Made by a program: the position numbers and the translations under genes
Assembly (NCBI GenBank): GCA_000310025.1
Contig: FN649738.1
Span: forward strand, 65,032-129,031
Direction of reading: 5' to 3'
Origin: Ectocarpus siliculosus
Taxonomy: Eukaryota; Sar; Phaeophyceae; Ectocarpales; Ectocarpaceae
Length of the DNA stretch: 64,000 bases
Notes under the pieces: model-generated
Told to the model about the DNA's origin: nothing
The model's input: the letters and a program-made list of their open reading frames with translations, nothing else
The model's database searches: none
In this document: piece after piece, positions 12,001 through 22,590 of the stretch
Numbering within the stretch: position 1 is the first letter of the stretch
Layout of the letters: the number at the start of each line of letters is the position of its first letter

Positions 12001-13224
12001 GAGTGCACCATGGTTGTCCCGTTGTGCGCCTCGGGGTCGGACGTTGTGGAAGACATGTAGTGATAGTGTATACTTGCCCCGTAATGTCGAATCCCTTGTC
12101 TCGATCGCTCGTTCTCGAAGAGTTTCGCCTGGTACATCTGACCGCAGGACGGACATTGGCCAGTATGCCGGGGGCAGGGAGGGGGGAGGATCAGCGAAGG
12201 GGTACGATGAAGGAAGGACGTGACGCCAGGGCAGTCTCCACAGTCTAGGCGGCACATGAGCATGCACAGAAGATGTGGTTAGGAACAATTTTGTTAGCAC
12301 AAACATGCAGTTGTGACGCGGACAGAGAAACAGGGTGAAAAAGTCGCACGGGAAACGCTCGGCACGCAACGTTGAACAAAGGTCGGGAAAGGTGATTGCC
12401 TTAAACAACATGTCGAGCGCATAGAGTACATCGAGGTAGCTTGAGGAAAAGACAATCGACCCAGATATGTATCGTTCGCAAGAGCGGCAGTGTCGTGGGT
12501 GCAACAAGAACCCTGGTGCGAGACATCAACTCCACCGTTTCCTGCACAGGCGACCGTAGTAAATAAGCCCACTGTAGACAATGTACTGATAACAAGGCCA
12601 AGGTGACTTCCCGCGAGCTTGAGAAGTGCACCTACAGGACATGATGAGAGATTCGCCACGGCCCACATACACCCATGTACGAGCAAATACGTGGGTACAG
12701 AGTGCCTTCAGATAGTGGCCTAAATGGATCGACAGCATAGAACCATGCGAGCATATTATCTTGAGTTGTGATCGCGGTGACCCTTGGTTCTTTAAAGGAA
12801 AAAGCAGGTCAGTTCCTGCCCTTGGATTGTGATTGTTATGGGTCTCGCGTGCTCAGTGTGGGCACTGGACTTATCACACAATTCGAACTAGATATGTATC
12901 TCCTTTGTCGGCCATTTCCACCCGCGACATCTGGCAGTCTGTGGGCATATTTACTCTTCGAATTTGGTTCCGCTGTCGTTCTTGTGTCAATTTTCATGGG
13001 TCTTCCTAGTTGATATATGCTCTGGATTCTTCAAAACGTAACAACCATTGGGCTCCTGCGAACACAGAAAGCGTCCATGTCAGTTGGGCTACCGTAGTAC
13101 GGATATTAGGAGACGCGACCAGAGATCGGAACAAATTGATAACCATGAATGAACAATCACTCTGTTCGCGTCTGCCAGAAAAAGCGTCCAGTCCACAGAG
13201 ATCGATAAACTCCGCCAAACTCAC
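9035..13224. other. 4.2 kb without a recognisable gene
   Basis: No family motif, tRNA or terminal repeat was recognised. Several minus-strand frames have protein-like composition and could be exons or transposon fragments: 10570-10983, 11104-11388 (with Cys pairs such as CSDCPRQML) and 11410-12263. None has a convincing set of splice sites or a known domain, so I leave them unassigned. Confidence 0.4.
11410..12263 (-). other. Unrecognised minus-strand open frames, possible gene fragment
   Basis: Two overlapping frames (11877-12263 and 11410-11919) have mixed, non-repetitive amino-acid content. The first includes a CPSCGQMYQ cysteine pair. The second has Lys/Glu-rich and Tyr/Lys-rich stretches. 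They could be consecutive exons or a broken ORF. I recognise no domain and give no function. Confidence 0.2.
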
Positions 13225-13380
13225 AGGGAATGCGCTCATGAACGATACGCGAGGGTCTTGGGTTTGATATCCGTCCATTTTCCGGAGCGCAACGTCGTCG
13301 GTTGGCGTTCTGCCTGTGGCCGTTATTCTGACGTCCTTGAGAGCAGCCCTGGTTGGATTTCCTTGGGTCCAGTGTATACT
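13225..13380 (-). CDS. Candidate internal exon, function unknown
   Basis: A 52-codon stretch is open in one frame between a plausible acceptor (cattcag, on the minus strand) and a strong donor (GTGAGT). Both boundaries are phase 0. The product includes DVRITATGRTPTDD and DPRVSFMSAFP. It lies downstream, on the same strand, of the filamin/PC-esterase exons, whose last recognised exon also ends in phase 0. It may therefore belong to the same gene, but I see no motif that proves this. Confidence 0.3.
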
Positions 13381-15551
13381 CTGAATGGCATGACGTGCGT
13401 GACGCAAACGGGACGCTCAGTGCGATCACGAGAGCAAACCATTGACCTCGGGTAGACGTTTGCGGACAGGTAAAATCCCGCTGTTTTGGCCAATCTCGAT
13501 TACGCCCGTCTGGCCTCATAGTGGGGAACAACGGCCTATTACCCTGACCAAGAAAAAATGCTGGTGACGTGGCCAACTGCTCGAACGGTGTAATACTTCA
13601 ATTTCCTGTCGCAAAGCATGACTCTTACTGCAAATCCCAGACATCTGGTTCCACTGACAAATCCAGCCAAGCCAATCGGACTATTCGATAAGCTCGAACG
13701 GTGCAATAGTTCAATTGCCTGTCGTAAAGCTTGACTCATATTGCAAATCGCAGAGATCTGGTTCCACTCACAAATCCAGCCATGTGATCCACGAACAGGA
13801 GTTTTCCTTCCCAGCTTGGTGGCAATGAATCCATCAGCACCTGCGCATGCGCGCAAGACGCAGGCATGTGTGTACGAAAGAAGCAAGTGCGCATGTTGTC
13901 GATGCGATCAACGTATGCAAGCGATGGTGATCCTAACGGTCTGCTAACAGACAGAGAGCAACAGGATTCTGAAAGGACAGCCGCACACAAGTCACAAGCA
14001 CGTTTGCGTCGTTGCATGTAGTCGCGGCATATTCCACCAACTCGAAAGGGTGGCGCCGGAAGCGATGATTAATGGTTGATACTCTGGAGTATTCTATACC
14101 CTCTGTCCACAGCATTCCTAACCTGGTCTTCCGCTGCAGAATATCGTGCCTAATAATGTACGCCTACAGCATGTGAGAAACCAAAGATACTCGTTGACAT
14201 CGCATGCCCGTGGCTCGAGCCGATGGCGTTCCCTTCCCGAATTCATGGGCAGGTGGTGCTGCCGTCACTGGTCGGGGAGCCCACGCCATGAATTCGCTGA
14301 CCATGCATTGCTTTATCGGGCGCTGAATCGGCTACAGTCTATCTTCGTTCGGTATCACCTCAATCATGTGGTTGACATTCTTTTCGGGGACCAAGTATGA
14401 CGGAGCCAAAATCGTCGCCGGCCACTGGGTACCGTCTCGAAAAACGGTCGACGCCAGGAAGTCCTTGGCGGAGTGAACGAAGGCTGACGTGCTCCCGCTG
14501 GTGAGCTTTTCGTTGTTGCAGACCACCGAATCTAAGGAATTGGGAGGAGGTTCGCGTTGACGACAAACAACAGCACATGCTCGTCTCGGTCTGGAAAAAA
14601 ACGGCAACAGTGGCAACCAACGCTAGCTTGTTCCGAACGTTTCCGATTTAACTGGCGCCATTTCAACGGCATTGGCGCAAAACTTGCGCAAAACACCACA
14701 TCAGCAATGGTTTTCCAATCCATTCTTTCATCTTTTGGTCGGTATTTGTTCGATGTTGACAGAAACCCCAGTTACCAGTGCCGAAACATTTCAATCGATG
14801 AATAGTAGCCACCACATACAGGAAAGTTGGAAGGATCACCCGGGAAAGTGTTCAATACGTGTGCCTACAGATGGAACGACGTGCTTGGTTTTCGCCTAAT
14901 TCATCTTCAATCTGAGCGAGCACTACCTACCGTAGCACACCCGTCCCCCAATGACACACACGAGACGAGAGCACACATGCCCAACCTCTGCCAGAGGCTC
15001 CCCGTCAAATCAAAGCAGCAGAAGCTGACGATACATACGGAGGAACGCAATGGTCGTTACACGCGACTACCGGTCTGATCGCAACTTATCCGCTCAGCCA
15101 TTCGATACAGCAACTAGCCGATGGGGCTACACTTACCGGTCTTTCCGGATACTTGATACAGCCGCATGTCCTGAGAAGAGCGAGCATAGGCACAAAACAA
15201 AGCCACGAATTAATGCGGCATTATTAGGCTGCACGGCCGTGTGCAAAATTGTGGGACAATATTCCGCTTCTTCACTCCCCAAGCCAGAGACAGAGATTAG
15301 GATGGAAGTGCAAAAGGCTGGAGTATAGTAGTTTCGCTTTCAAGCTTGGCATCCCACTGCGATGGGTCGACGAAAACTACCCAGGAACAACTAGCCAACG
15401 TTTGGTATACCCGCCGGTCAAGGTGCTACAGTACCACCGTCCTCTCTGCCTGCTGGTGAACATTCTCGACGCCTCGACCGTACGCCACAACAGGAAGTAG
15501 TCTCCTCGCATCGGAGTTACCGCAAAACGTGAGCAAAATGTGGCAGAATAC
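13381..15551. other. Probable intron or unassigned sequence
   Basis: An open minus-strand frame at 14332-14616 (containing FRDGTQWPATILAPSYLVP) could be a further exon of the filamin/PC-esterase gene, but its splice sites do not fit the expected phase. Otherwise I see no feature. Confidence 0.3.
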
Positions 15552-17163
15552 CTGGTACGTCAGGCGGAGGTTCCCAACCCGGAGGTCAGCGTATCCCCAG
15601 CACTTCTCGAGGACACTTGTCGCCATGTCGTCCTTTTGTCCTGCCGCTAATGCCATATCCACAAGCGTAAGAAACACGCCTCTTTGGACCGATCCACCCA
15701 CGACCACAAGCCACGTTGGCTCGCCATCAGGGCTGGCCAGGAGCATGAGATCTTGATACGAAAAGGTGTCGAAAACACAAGATTTGGGCTGAAACACCCA
15801 CCCAGTTCTCATGACTCCGTGCGCAGCACTGGCCACGTTCGCGGATAGCCATGTCCCGGGCCTCCAAAATGTATCCGCGATATCGGTGCTGCCATCGTCT
15901 TGGGAGCCACAAACTGGTAGGGAGTGTACGTCCAGCGTTGGAAAATCGCCTGCAATCTTGAGAGAGAAGGGACTTCCCACGATAGGAAGACCCTCACCAC
16001 GTTCGGACGGTTGGACTTCCTCAACGTGCACCAGGTAGTCCCCGGGGAAATCGCTCTTGTACGTGGCTGTGAGAGTGCCGTTGTTGCTGCCGTCACCGAC
16101 TACCTCCGCGATCAAGATCTGCGGTGTCATGCAGCATAGAAGCGGCATTCCCACAGGATAAACGAAGACCCAATGCGCGGGGTGTCGCATGGAATTTTGT
16201 ATATGCTATCCTCTCGACAATATTTCCATCGTTCCCAGTATCTCCCCTACAGGACTCCCATACATACATCCCCGGATGCAGGCCTGTGATCAGGCACTTT
16301 CAAGAAGAACCGACACTCACACAATTCGTCTCTTTCGCCTCAACTTGTGATTGTTGCCATGTGGTGAAAGGATTATGTCGACGGCCTGTTGAAAGAATGG
16401 GTGCCAAGTAGCGTTTGGCATCCTAAAACTGAACACAAGAACTTGGCGATCAAAAAAGTGTTGGAACGCTCAAGGGCTTTTTCGCATCAAGAATAGTGAA
16501 CCACAAAGACGTATGACAAGGTGACAACAATAACCCTCCTTGGCTCTGATATCTTCGACGGTGATAATTCCTCCACACCGGACGATGCTCAACCTTCAAT
16601 CTCTCTCCCACCAATGCACTACCTGCAACACCATGATAACCGAGACTGGAAGCAGTACGGTGAGGATTTTACCCCCTTGGCAGGTTTGTTGTGGATTCGA
16701 AATCCCGTGGATTCAAAATCCCGGCTTGACACTACTACGATTTCGTCCTTTTGTGGTTGTTCTACACATCAGACCCAGCTTTCAACGAGGGGGTGGAGAT
16801 TAATTAATCGTTCTCGTGTCACAACCCAACTCGTGCGCCGGACTGGAAACCCGTGAGTACTGTAGGTCGTGACGCTCGACCGTTGCACCCGAACCGGCCA
16901 AACACTTCCGTAACACCTCAACCACTGTTCTCTTTCCTCGCGGACAATACAGCAGTTCGTCGAGAAATGCCTATCCCACCTGATCCTTACTGGAGATCCA
17001 CACGTAGATGAACCTGAAGCTGCTGTTCGGTTCCCAATCAGGCAGCGATCCGCCACCGCCGACTTCGTCTCCGACCAACTGAATCGTGAAGGACGCCGAT
17101 ATTCCCACCGTCGCCTGGTGTAGTCCATCTCCAGAGGCCATGTGCGGGGAGCTTGCAGCGGAA
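15552..17163 (-). CDS. Partial gene: filamin-type Ig repeat plus PC-esterase-like domain (NXPE-like)
   Basis: Two minus-strand exons fit together. Exon a (17163-16980; acceptor ttttacag, donor CAG/GTGGGA) and exon b (16118-15552; acceptor ccgcag, donor CAG/GTATTC) join in phase 0. Together they encode a filamin/ABP280-like immunoglobulin fold: ASFTIQLVGDE in exon a, then TLTATYKSDFPGDYLVHVEE and GSPFSLKI in exon b. A PC-esterase-like start follows (PGTWLSANV, KSCVFDTFS, then WLVVVGGSVQRGVF). In NXPE and related proteins this fold belongs to a SGNH-type esterase family that often acts on glycans in the secretory pathway. The usual GDS serine block reads GGS here. The first exon, signal sequence and C-terminal catalytic Asp/His block were not found. 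The domain calls are from memory of family patterns. Confidence 0.5.
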
Positions 17164-17867
17164 CTGTAAAAGTGTGTCTTGGCAACGAGCGGTACGGAAG
17201 GCAAGAGTTTCTTCGATTGTTTCTGGTCATTTTCCACCTACGTAGATACATGTAGACCAAAAAACCTGAGCGCGGCGTACTGCAGAGGATTCAGAGCCGG
17301 TTGCAAAAGGCGAGTACGGGGCGACAACTACGGAGTGCGTCCTCCTCCAAAACTCTCGGGAACGCATACGCTCGGTCTTGTTTGCGCTTCCGATTGCGGC
17401 GAGCACTGCCGTTGTGGTTGAGTTTTCCTGGCGCCAGTTGCGCTATGCACGAGCTCCGTGACGCAGCAGAGGTAGTGGCTGATTTGTTAACCTCGTTGCA
17501 CGCTTTGACTGTAGGCCGTGGCTTGGAATCTCCTTGGAGTGGAACATCTCGCAGACAAAGTGAAAACCGCATAGTCGTGATTACACCAAGAAATTCACGA
17601 ACGTAGTTGCGTGCGTTGATGGGTGTTTAAGGTTTGGAGTGAACGCCAGTGGTATGCTGCTCCACGTCGCTCGCAGGCTCTCACAATAGACTATTGGGTC
17701 TGCGGGCATCGGCCAGTGTTGGATGACAGTGCGTGGTGATTCCGCCTTCGCTCTTTGGTACTCGGGCAATGTGATATCACAACCATCGGTTGCTCTCTTC
17801 GCTGGTGGACGATTGATTTGATATATTATCTGCGTCTTCCACAACAATCTCCCCCAGGCCCCGCTTA
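17164..17867. other. Unassigned; likely upstream exon or intron of the filamin/PC-esterase gene
   Basis: Exon a starts with the last base of a split codon, so at least one more exon lies upstream on the minus strand. An open frame at 17291-17572 could be part of it, but shows no signal peptide. Nothing else is recognisable. Confidence 0.3.
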
Positions 17868-17944
17868 GAGCAATGCGCATGTGGTTTTTCGTCACACGCG
17901 GGAGGCTTGACACCCACGGCCCGAAGGGAGACCTTGTATTATAT
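17868..17944. repeat. Dispersed repeat end, copy 1 (matches 44655-44737)
   Basis: About 75 bp beginning GAGCAATGCGCATGTGG and ending near CTTGTATTATAT matches 44655-44737 at most positions, in the same orientation. At 44.6 kb the same sequence directly follows an OTU-protease-like ORF. The shared segment is therefore likely the terminus of a mobile element whose family I cannot name. Confidence 0.5.
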
Positions 17945-18088
17945 TAATTGCTTTATTCTGTTACAGAACAGGGCGATGCCCGCGATGGGGGTGAATCGAC
18001 AGCAGCATACATAGCGTACATAGACGCCAACAATTAGGTCCCGACTACAGCCATACGTTACCAGGGGAATGATCGCCCCCCGCCCCCC

Positions 18089-19373
18089 AATGCGAAGAAG
18101 TTTACTGATAAGTGGAGATTGTCTGCCAACGTTACGAAGAGTGCCGTCATGGTATGCAACGAGGGCAGGGAGGAACCAGTAGAACATAGATGGAAGTGGG
18201 GGATCGAGGAGATTGCAGTAGTCGACCAGTACACATACCTCGGAGTAGAGATCGCAAAAGATTGCTCGTGGAATGCACACATGTCCAAGGTAGCGGAAAA
18301 GGGCAAAGCACGAGCAGGGAAGCTGCACCCAATACTCGCAAACCGGCACCTTGATACACGCATCAAATTGACGGTTTTGAAGAGCGTAATCGTACCGCCG
18401 CTGGAGTACGCCGGAGAAGTATGGGAAGGAAATAAGAAGGTAGTGAAAGAACTCGAGGCGGCGCAGATGAAAACAGCGAAAATCATCCTAGGATGCTCCA
18501 AGCGCACAAGTAATGCAGCAGTCAGGGCAGAATTGGGGATCCAATCCCTACGGTCGGGAAGAGACGTAAGGAAGCTGACATGGCAGTACCGCATGTGCGG
18601 GATGGGAGAGGAGAGGTTGCCGAGAATAGTATGGGAGGCGAAGTGGGCAAACAAAAAGAGGGGTAGACAACCCACGGAATGGGTCAAGGTTATAGAGGAC
18701 GTATGGAAGGGATTGGACATCGACGAAGATGAAACGCTGGAAACGGAGGGTCTACAGGGGTTCAAGAAGAAGATATCTGTTGCTTGTGCCGACAGAGAAG
18801 AACAGAATCTAAGGAAAGAATCCAAGGATAAGGAGGGTCTAGAAGTGTACGGAATGTTGAAAGAAGGAATAGGGTTCAAGGATTACCTACATGGACCAAT
18901 GGATGCAGGGACAAAGCTTAAGGTCAAATTCAGGACCGGGGACATAGGCCTTCGCTAACGTCGACGAAGACATAGGACGGTAGACGACGAAGACGACAAG
19001 TTCAAATGTGATTGCGGCTTCGAATGCGAAGACAGTGTTCATGTAGTCGCGGAATGTCCGTGGTACGAAAAGGAGAGGGAAGTGTACATGACTGAGCTGG
19101 GAAGAATACAAGGGACGTACAGGGAGATGTTTGAGGCATGGAATAGAGAGGAGAGGACGGTAGCGGTACTGGGGAGTAGGAAGTGGTTTGAAAAGGCGGG
19201 AAGTGACATCGGTAGGATAGACAGACTAGGGAAGACATTTTTGAGCCACCTTTGGCAAAGTAGGAAGGAACGATTGGCCATCGGTGATCGGTCCTGTGGG
19301 AACAATGCTCCGTCCTCTCGAGGACGCGTGGTCAATGGTCTAACCGCTAAGGCATGCAAAGCATAAGAGTACG
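18089..19373 (+). mobile_element. 5'-truncated LINE (non-LTR retrotransposon), 3' part of ORF2
   Basis: A 279-residue open frame (18119-18958) matches the region C-terminal to the reverse transcriptase in LINE ORF2 proteins: DQYTYLGVEI, a W..H motif, LKSVIVPPLEYAGEVW, and AKIILGCSKRTSNAAVRAEL. It ends at a TAA at 18956-18958. The related copy at 52.3 kb reads through at this point, so this copy carries a nonsense change. The downstream sequence still resembles coding: CDCGFECEDSVHVVAECPWY (a Cys/His knuckle), then LGKTFLSHLWQSRKERL and SSRGRVVNG near the end. The element starts directly after a C-tract (18076-18088) and ends TAAGAGTACG followed by poly-C from 19374. Truncation at a C-tract is a shared feature of this family. 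Confidence 0.8.
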
Positions 19374-19529
19374 CCCCCCCCCCCCCCCCCCCCCCCCCCC
19401 AAGGGGGGGGGGGGCCCAAAAAAAAGGAAAACTTCCCCGGAAAAGGGTAACAAAGGTTTTCCCGGTTTTTTGCTANNNAAGGCACCAAAACCAAAAGAAA
19501 ACCCCCCCCCCCCCCCCCCCCCGCCCCCC
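19374..19529. other. Poly-C tract with an NNN gap and degraded duplicate base calls
   Basis: Poly-C (19374-19400) is followed by 19401-19475, a blurred version of the clean sequence at 19530-19605: the same order of motifs with runs collapsed to homopolymers. NNN is at 19476-19478. Then 19479-19501 is a blurred version of the LINE tail (aaggcatgcaaagcataaga), followed by poly-C again (19502-19529). The simplest reading is two contig ends that both failed across one poly-C tract. The true locus probably has one LINE tail, one C-tract and one downstream flank. Confidence 0.75.
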
Positions 19530-21125
19530 AATGGGGCGGGCGGCCAGAATACGAGGAAAGTCTGCCCGGATAGTGTATACGAAGGTTTGCACGGTTGTAT
19601 GCATATGAGTTTGTGGACAAAGCGACAAAACGAAAAAGCCGTATGTCCGTGCGGGTGGCAGATTGCAAAATATTGAAGAAATTGGATGATGATGTGGAGC
19701 AGGTACGCGCGTACACTAAGTGTTGAGGATGGACTAAACACGGCTATTGGCACGAGGAATGAATCGGGCATTCCATGTTAGTGCGAACGTGGCATTGGAT
19801 ATTAATGGAAGTTGAAGGTTTCGCGTGTATGGTCTTCCCAGAGGATGCACGAACACGCACACGGTTCGACAGCTTTGGTCACGAAAAGAAGAGTGCATGA
19901 TGTTGCCGTGTGGTTTTAATTGTTGATATGTACTGTAATATTGATGGAAAACTAAGATTAGAGCCAGCGCGAAAGAAAGGCATAAAGACGAAGTATCGCC
20001 AAGACACAGTCCCACATTACGACATAGGGCTCGCTGCCGAGAGCGGCACAATGTTTTAAAACAATAAATGATCATTCAAAGTACATCTCATCAGATGGCG
20101 AGACGCAACAGCAGTCCAGGGCGAGCGCCTTGTTGCTGGAGTATAAAAAAAATCGCTAACCTATGCACAAAGGACAGGCTTGTTATTATTGGTTGCAAAA
20201 CGTATAGGGAACGACTGAAGCGTAACACATACGTCCAACGACCGAAGGAAGAGGGATGCACCATTTCAAACAACAGTGGATCTACATTTTAGGTAGGGCG
20301 ACGGAATCTGGGCAGCATGATCATCAGGCGATCGATCAATTTCACATGGGGTTGCAAAGCCAACAACGTCGTGAATGTTCGCATTTTCCGCCTGCAACAA
20401 CTTAGTTTCTCAACGGGTACCACCACTTCAGACGACAGTACGCCATGTTGTTGCAGAAGGACGTGCGGTGATGACAAGAACACGCTTGTTTTTGACGTTG
20501 CGCGGCGAAAAATAATCGACCCCATGCGTCCACTCTGAAATCAAAAGTCTAATGACACGCGACATCCTGTGAGTAGTGTATACAACATGAACTTTGTAGT
20601 GACCACGTTCTCTGGTCTACCTTTCTTTGCGGCTGAAAAGGTGCTGAGGAAGTCACTGCTGATTTCCAATCTAGCGGCGGGCGGGGGATGCCGTACCTGC
20701 TCGTTCTCCGGTCTACCCTGCAAGAACTCCGGCTGTTGTGAAGGTACTGAAAGTTCACCGTCGATCTCCAATCTAACCGAGGGAGGGACATCTCGGGGAT
20801 ATCTTCGTCGTGCGGCCAACGCGCCAGTCGCCGCGAACACGAACTGAGCAAATAACCGGGCCTTCGTCACCCTCATGGCCGGCTCCCGGGCAAGTCAATA
20901 GTGTGCTGGCAGAATGGCGACGGCCTGCAATGAAGCAAGTACGTATACGCATCGATCGAATTGGGATGCGGAATAACCACCAAACCACAATGAACCACAA
21001 TGTGTGTGTGGGTCATGTATACCACAAGCTACCAGCAGGGCGCACACAAGTAACCCGAAAGTCGCATCTCATATGCATACATGTGTGTGACAACATACAA
21101 AAAGGCACTCCAAAATAACAGCAGT
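19530..21125. other. 1.6 kb without a recognisable gene
   Basis: Only short open frames occur. A weak tandem similarity is visible between 20605-20690 and 20702-20785 (CGTTCTC.GGTCTACC at the start and ATCTCCAATCTA-like sequence later). I see no coding exon, RNA gene or terminal repeat. Confidence 0.4.
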
Positions 21126-21453
21126 TGCGAAGGGGTACCGATTCTGGTAAAAGTCAATCGACGGATACCCTGCGAATCGGGTCCTCTCCACGCACAGAAT
21201 TTACCCTCAACTGGGAACCTTTTGTGGCCAGGACGGGTAATTCGATGGAAGTTTCACAACGTTCTTTATAGGATTGATTCCAAGAGGTGTTCTCAGGACT
21301 GACACACATTGTGTCCATGGGAAAATGTTCAAGTCAGGAGAAAAAACGTGCACCCAAGGAGTTTCGAACCAGTATCCGGCCGCTGACGCCATATGCGAAG
21401 GTGTACCGATTCTGGTAAAAGTCAATCGACGGATACCCTGCGAATCGGGTCCT
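21126..21453. repeat. Pair of 60-bp direct repeats, 268 bp apart
   Basis: 21126-21185 and 21394-21453 are identical apart from about one base (TGCGAAGG.GTACCGATTC at the start, GAATCGGGTCCT at the end). Similarity continues weakly beyond both (CACGCACAGAA). The repeats could be a tandem duplication of a 268-bp unit or the ends of a small insertion. The spacer includes a sequence resembling tRNA A and B boxes but lacking an anticodon arm. Confidence 0.7.
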
Positions 21454-21611
21454 CCTTAACCCCCTTCCCACGCACAGAAAATTCGGCGTTCTTGCGAAAT
21501 TTCTGAAATGTAAGAAAAAGAGCGAACGACGCCTGCTGATTGGATGGTGCAGACATTTCCATCCCTGGGTGCAAGTGCAAAGCTGCCTTCCCACTTGATT
21601 GAGCCGTCTCT

Positions 21612-21686
21612 TGTCTATAATCCCTATCAAATGTCCCCTCGTTACGAGGGGACACACGAGGGGACATTTGATAGGGATTATAGACA
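21612..21686. repeat. Perfect foldback: 31-bp inverted repeat with 13-bp loop
   Basis: The arm 21612-21642 (begins TGTCTATAATCCC) is the exact reverse complement of 21656-21686. The loop, 21643-21655, itself repeats part of the arm (ACGAGGGGAC). The short loop and perfect arms suggest a foldback element or a recent inverted duplication. No flanking target duplication is obvious. Confidence 0.85.
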
Positions 21687-22478
21687 GCAACTGGCGGGAG
21701 CGTGGTAAACGGGGCACGAAAAAGGAGGTTTTCAAGATATTTCTCTAGAGGGAAAGCGAGACCTGTAACTCAAGCCCTAGGTTGCTCGGTGCCTTCTATC
21801 AACGGTGGGCTAGGTACTTCTTCCGCGCTTGCCCCTAGTAGCGCTTTCCACCCACGGGTAGACAGACGCGGCGCAACCTCGCTGTTGGACCCGCGGCGCA
21901 ATCGCCCCGCAATTCGACCTGTTCATTACCCTCATACTCCTCCACTCTACAAAGCATTCATACTAGACTAGAGTCGTCCCTGTGTACCCCGGCACCCCCC
22001 TGGTCGAGTAGTGCCAAGGAGGAGACACTCATGCCATTCTTCGCGAGGTAAAGCAGGTGAAGAAGATGGGGACAAAAAGTGTCTCCAAAAGGCGATCCAG
22101 CCCTAAAGGGGTTAACACAGTGACGTGTATTATTGTAAATGTATGCTACAATGTAGTCCATAGTGAGCAGCTGATGGCGAAGATTTACTGGTAGTGCCGT
22201 TGGGAAGTTTGTGTGGTATCGGAAGTTGGAGATGGCACATTTTTTTTTTTCTTTTCACCTTCACATCAGTGCTCACAGCATTTGTGCCGTTTGCTCCTAC
22301 CCATGGTCACACAGACAAATTCCTCTCCCTGGCGCCGCCTATGCCCCTAATACCCACCCCTCCTGCGGTGCTTTCCCTTCAATTTTTAAAGCGAGGACAG
22401 GCCAGTACTACTTTCCCTCCGTATACACACACACGAAGTAGGGCGCTTTCCGCCCAGACCAGGAACCCAGGAACGGTA
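21687..22478. other. No gene seen
   Basis: Short open frames only. No domain, RNA gene or terminal repeat was recognised. Confidence 0.4.
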
Positions 22479-22590
22479 GCGAGATAAAAGCTCACTCTAG
22501 CAAGAAAGCTCCCTTACGCCGGGATTCGAACCCCTGGCTGGCCACCAGAAGGAATTCGAGGATACCAACTAGACTACCGGGGACGGCCGG
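22479..22590 (-). mobile_element. tRNA-derived SINE, copy 1
   Basis: On the minus strand there is a pol III A box (TAGTCTAGTTGG, 22576-22565) followed by a perfect B box (GGTTCGAATCC, about 22530-22520). The acceptor-stem halves do not pair, so it is not a working tRNA. The 3' part (AAGCTTTCTTGC.AGAGTGAG-like) is shared with the copy at 47098-47210. The parent tRNA type cannot be fixed. Confidence 0.65.

Noticed and set aside
21345-21395. Possible tRNA on the minus strand (A-box-like TGGCGTCAGCGG, B-box-like GGTTCGAAACTCC)
   Set aside because: The boxes are too close and there is no anticodon arm, so it cannot fold as a tRNA. It may be a tRNA-like fragment.
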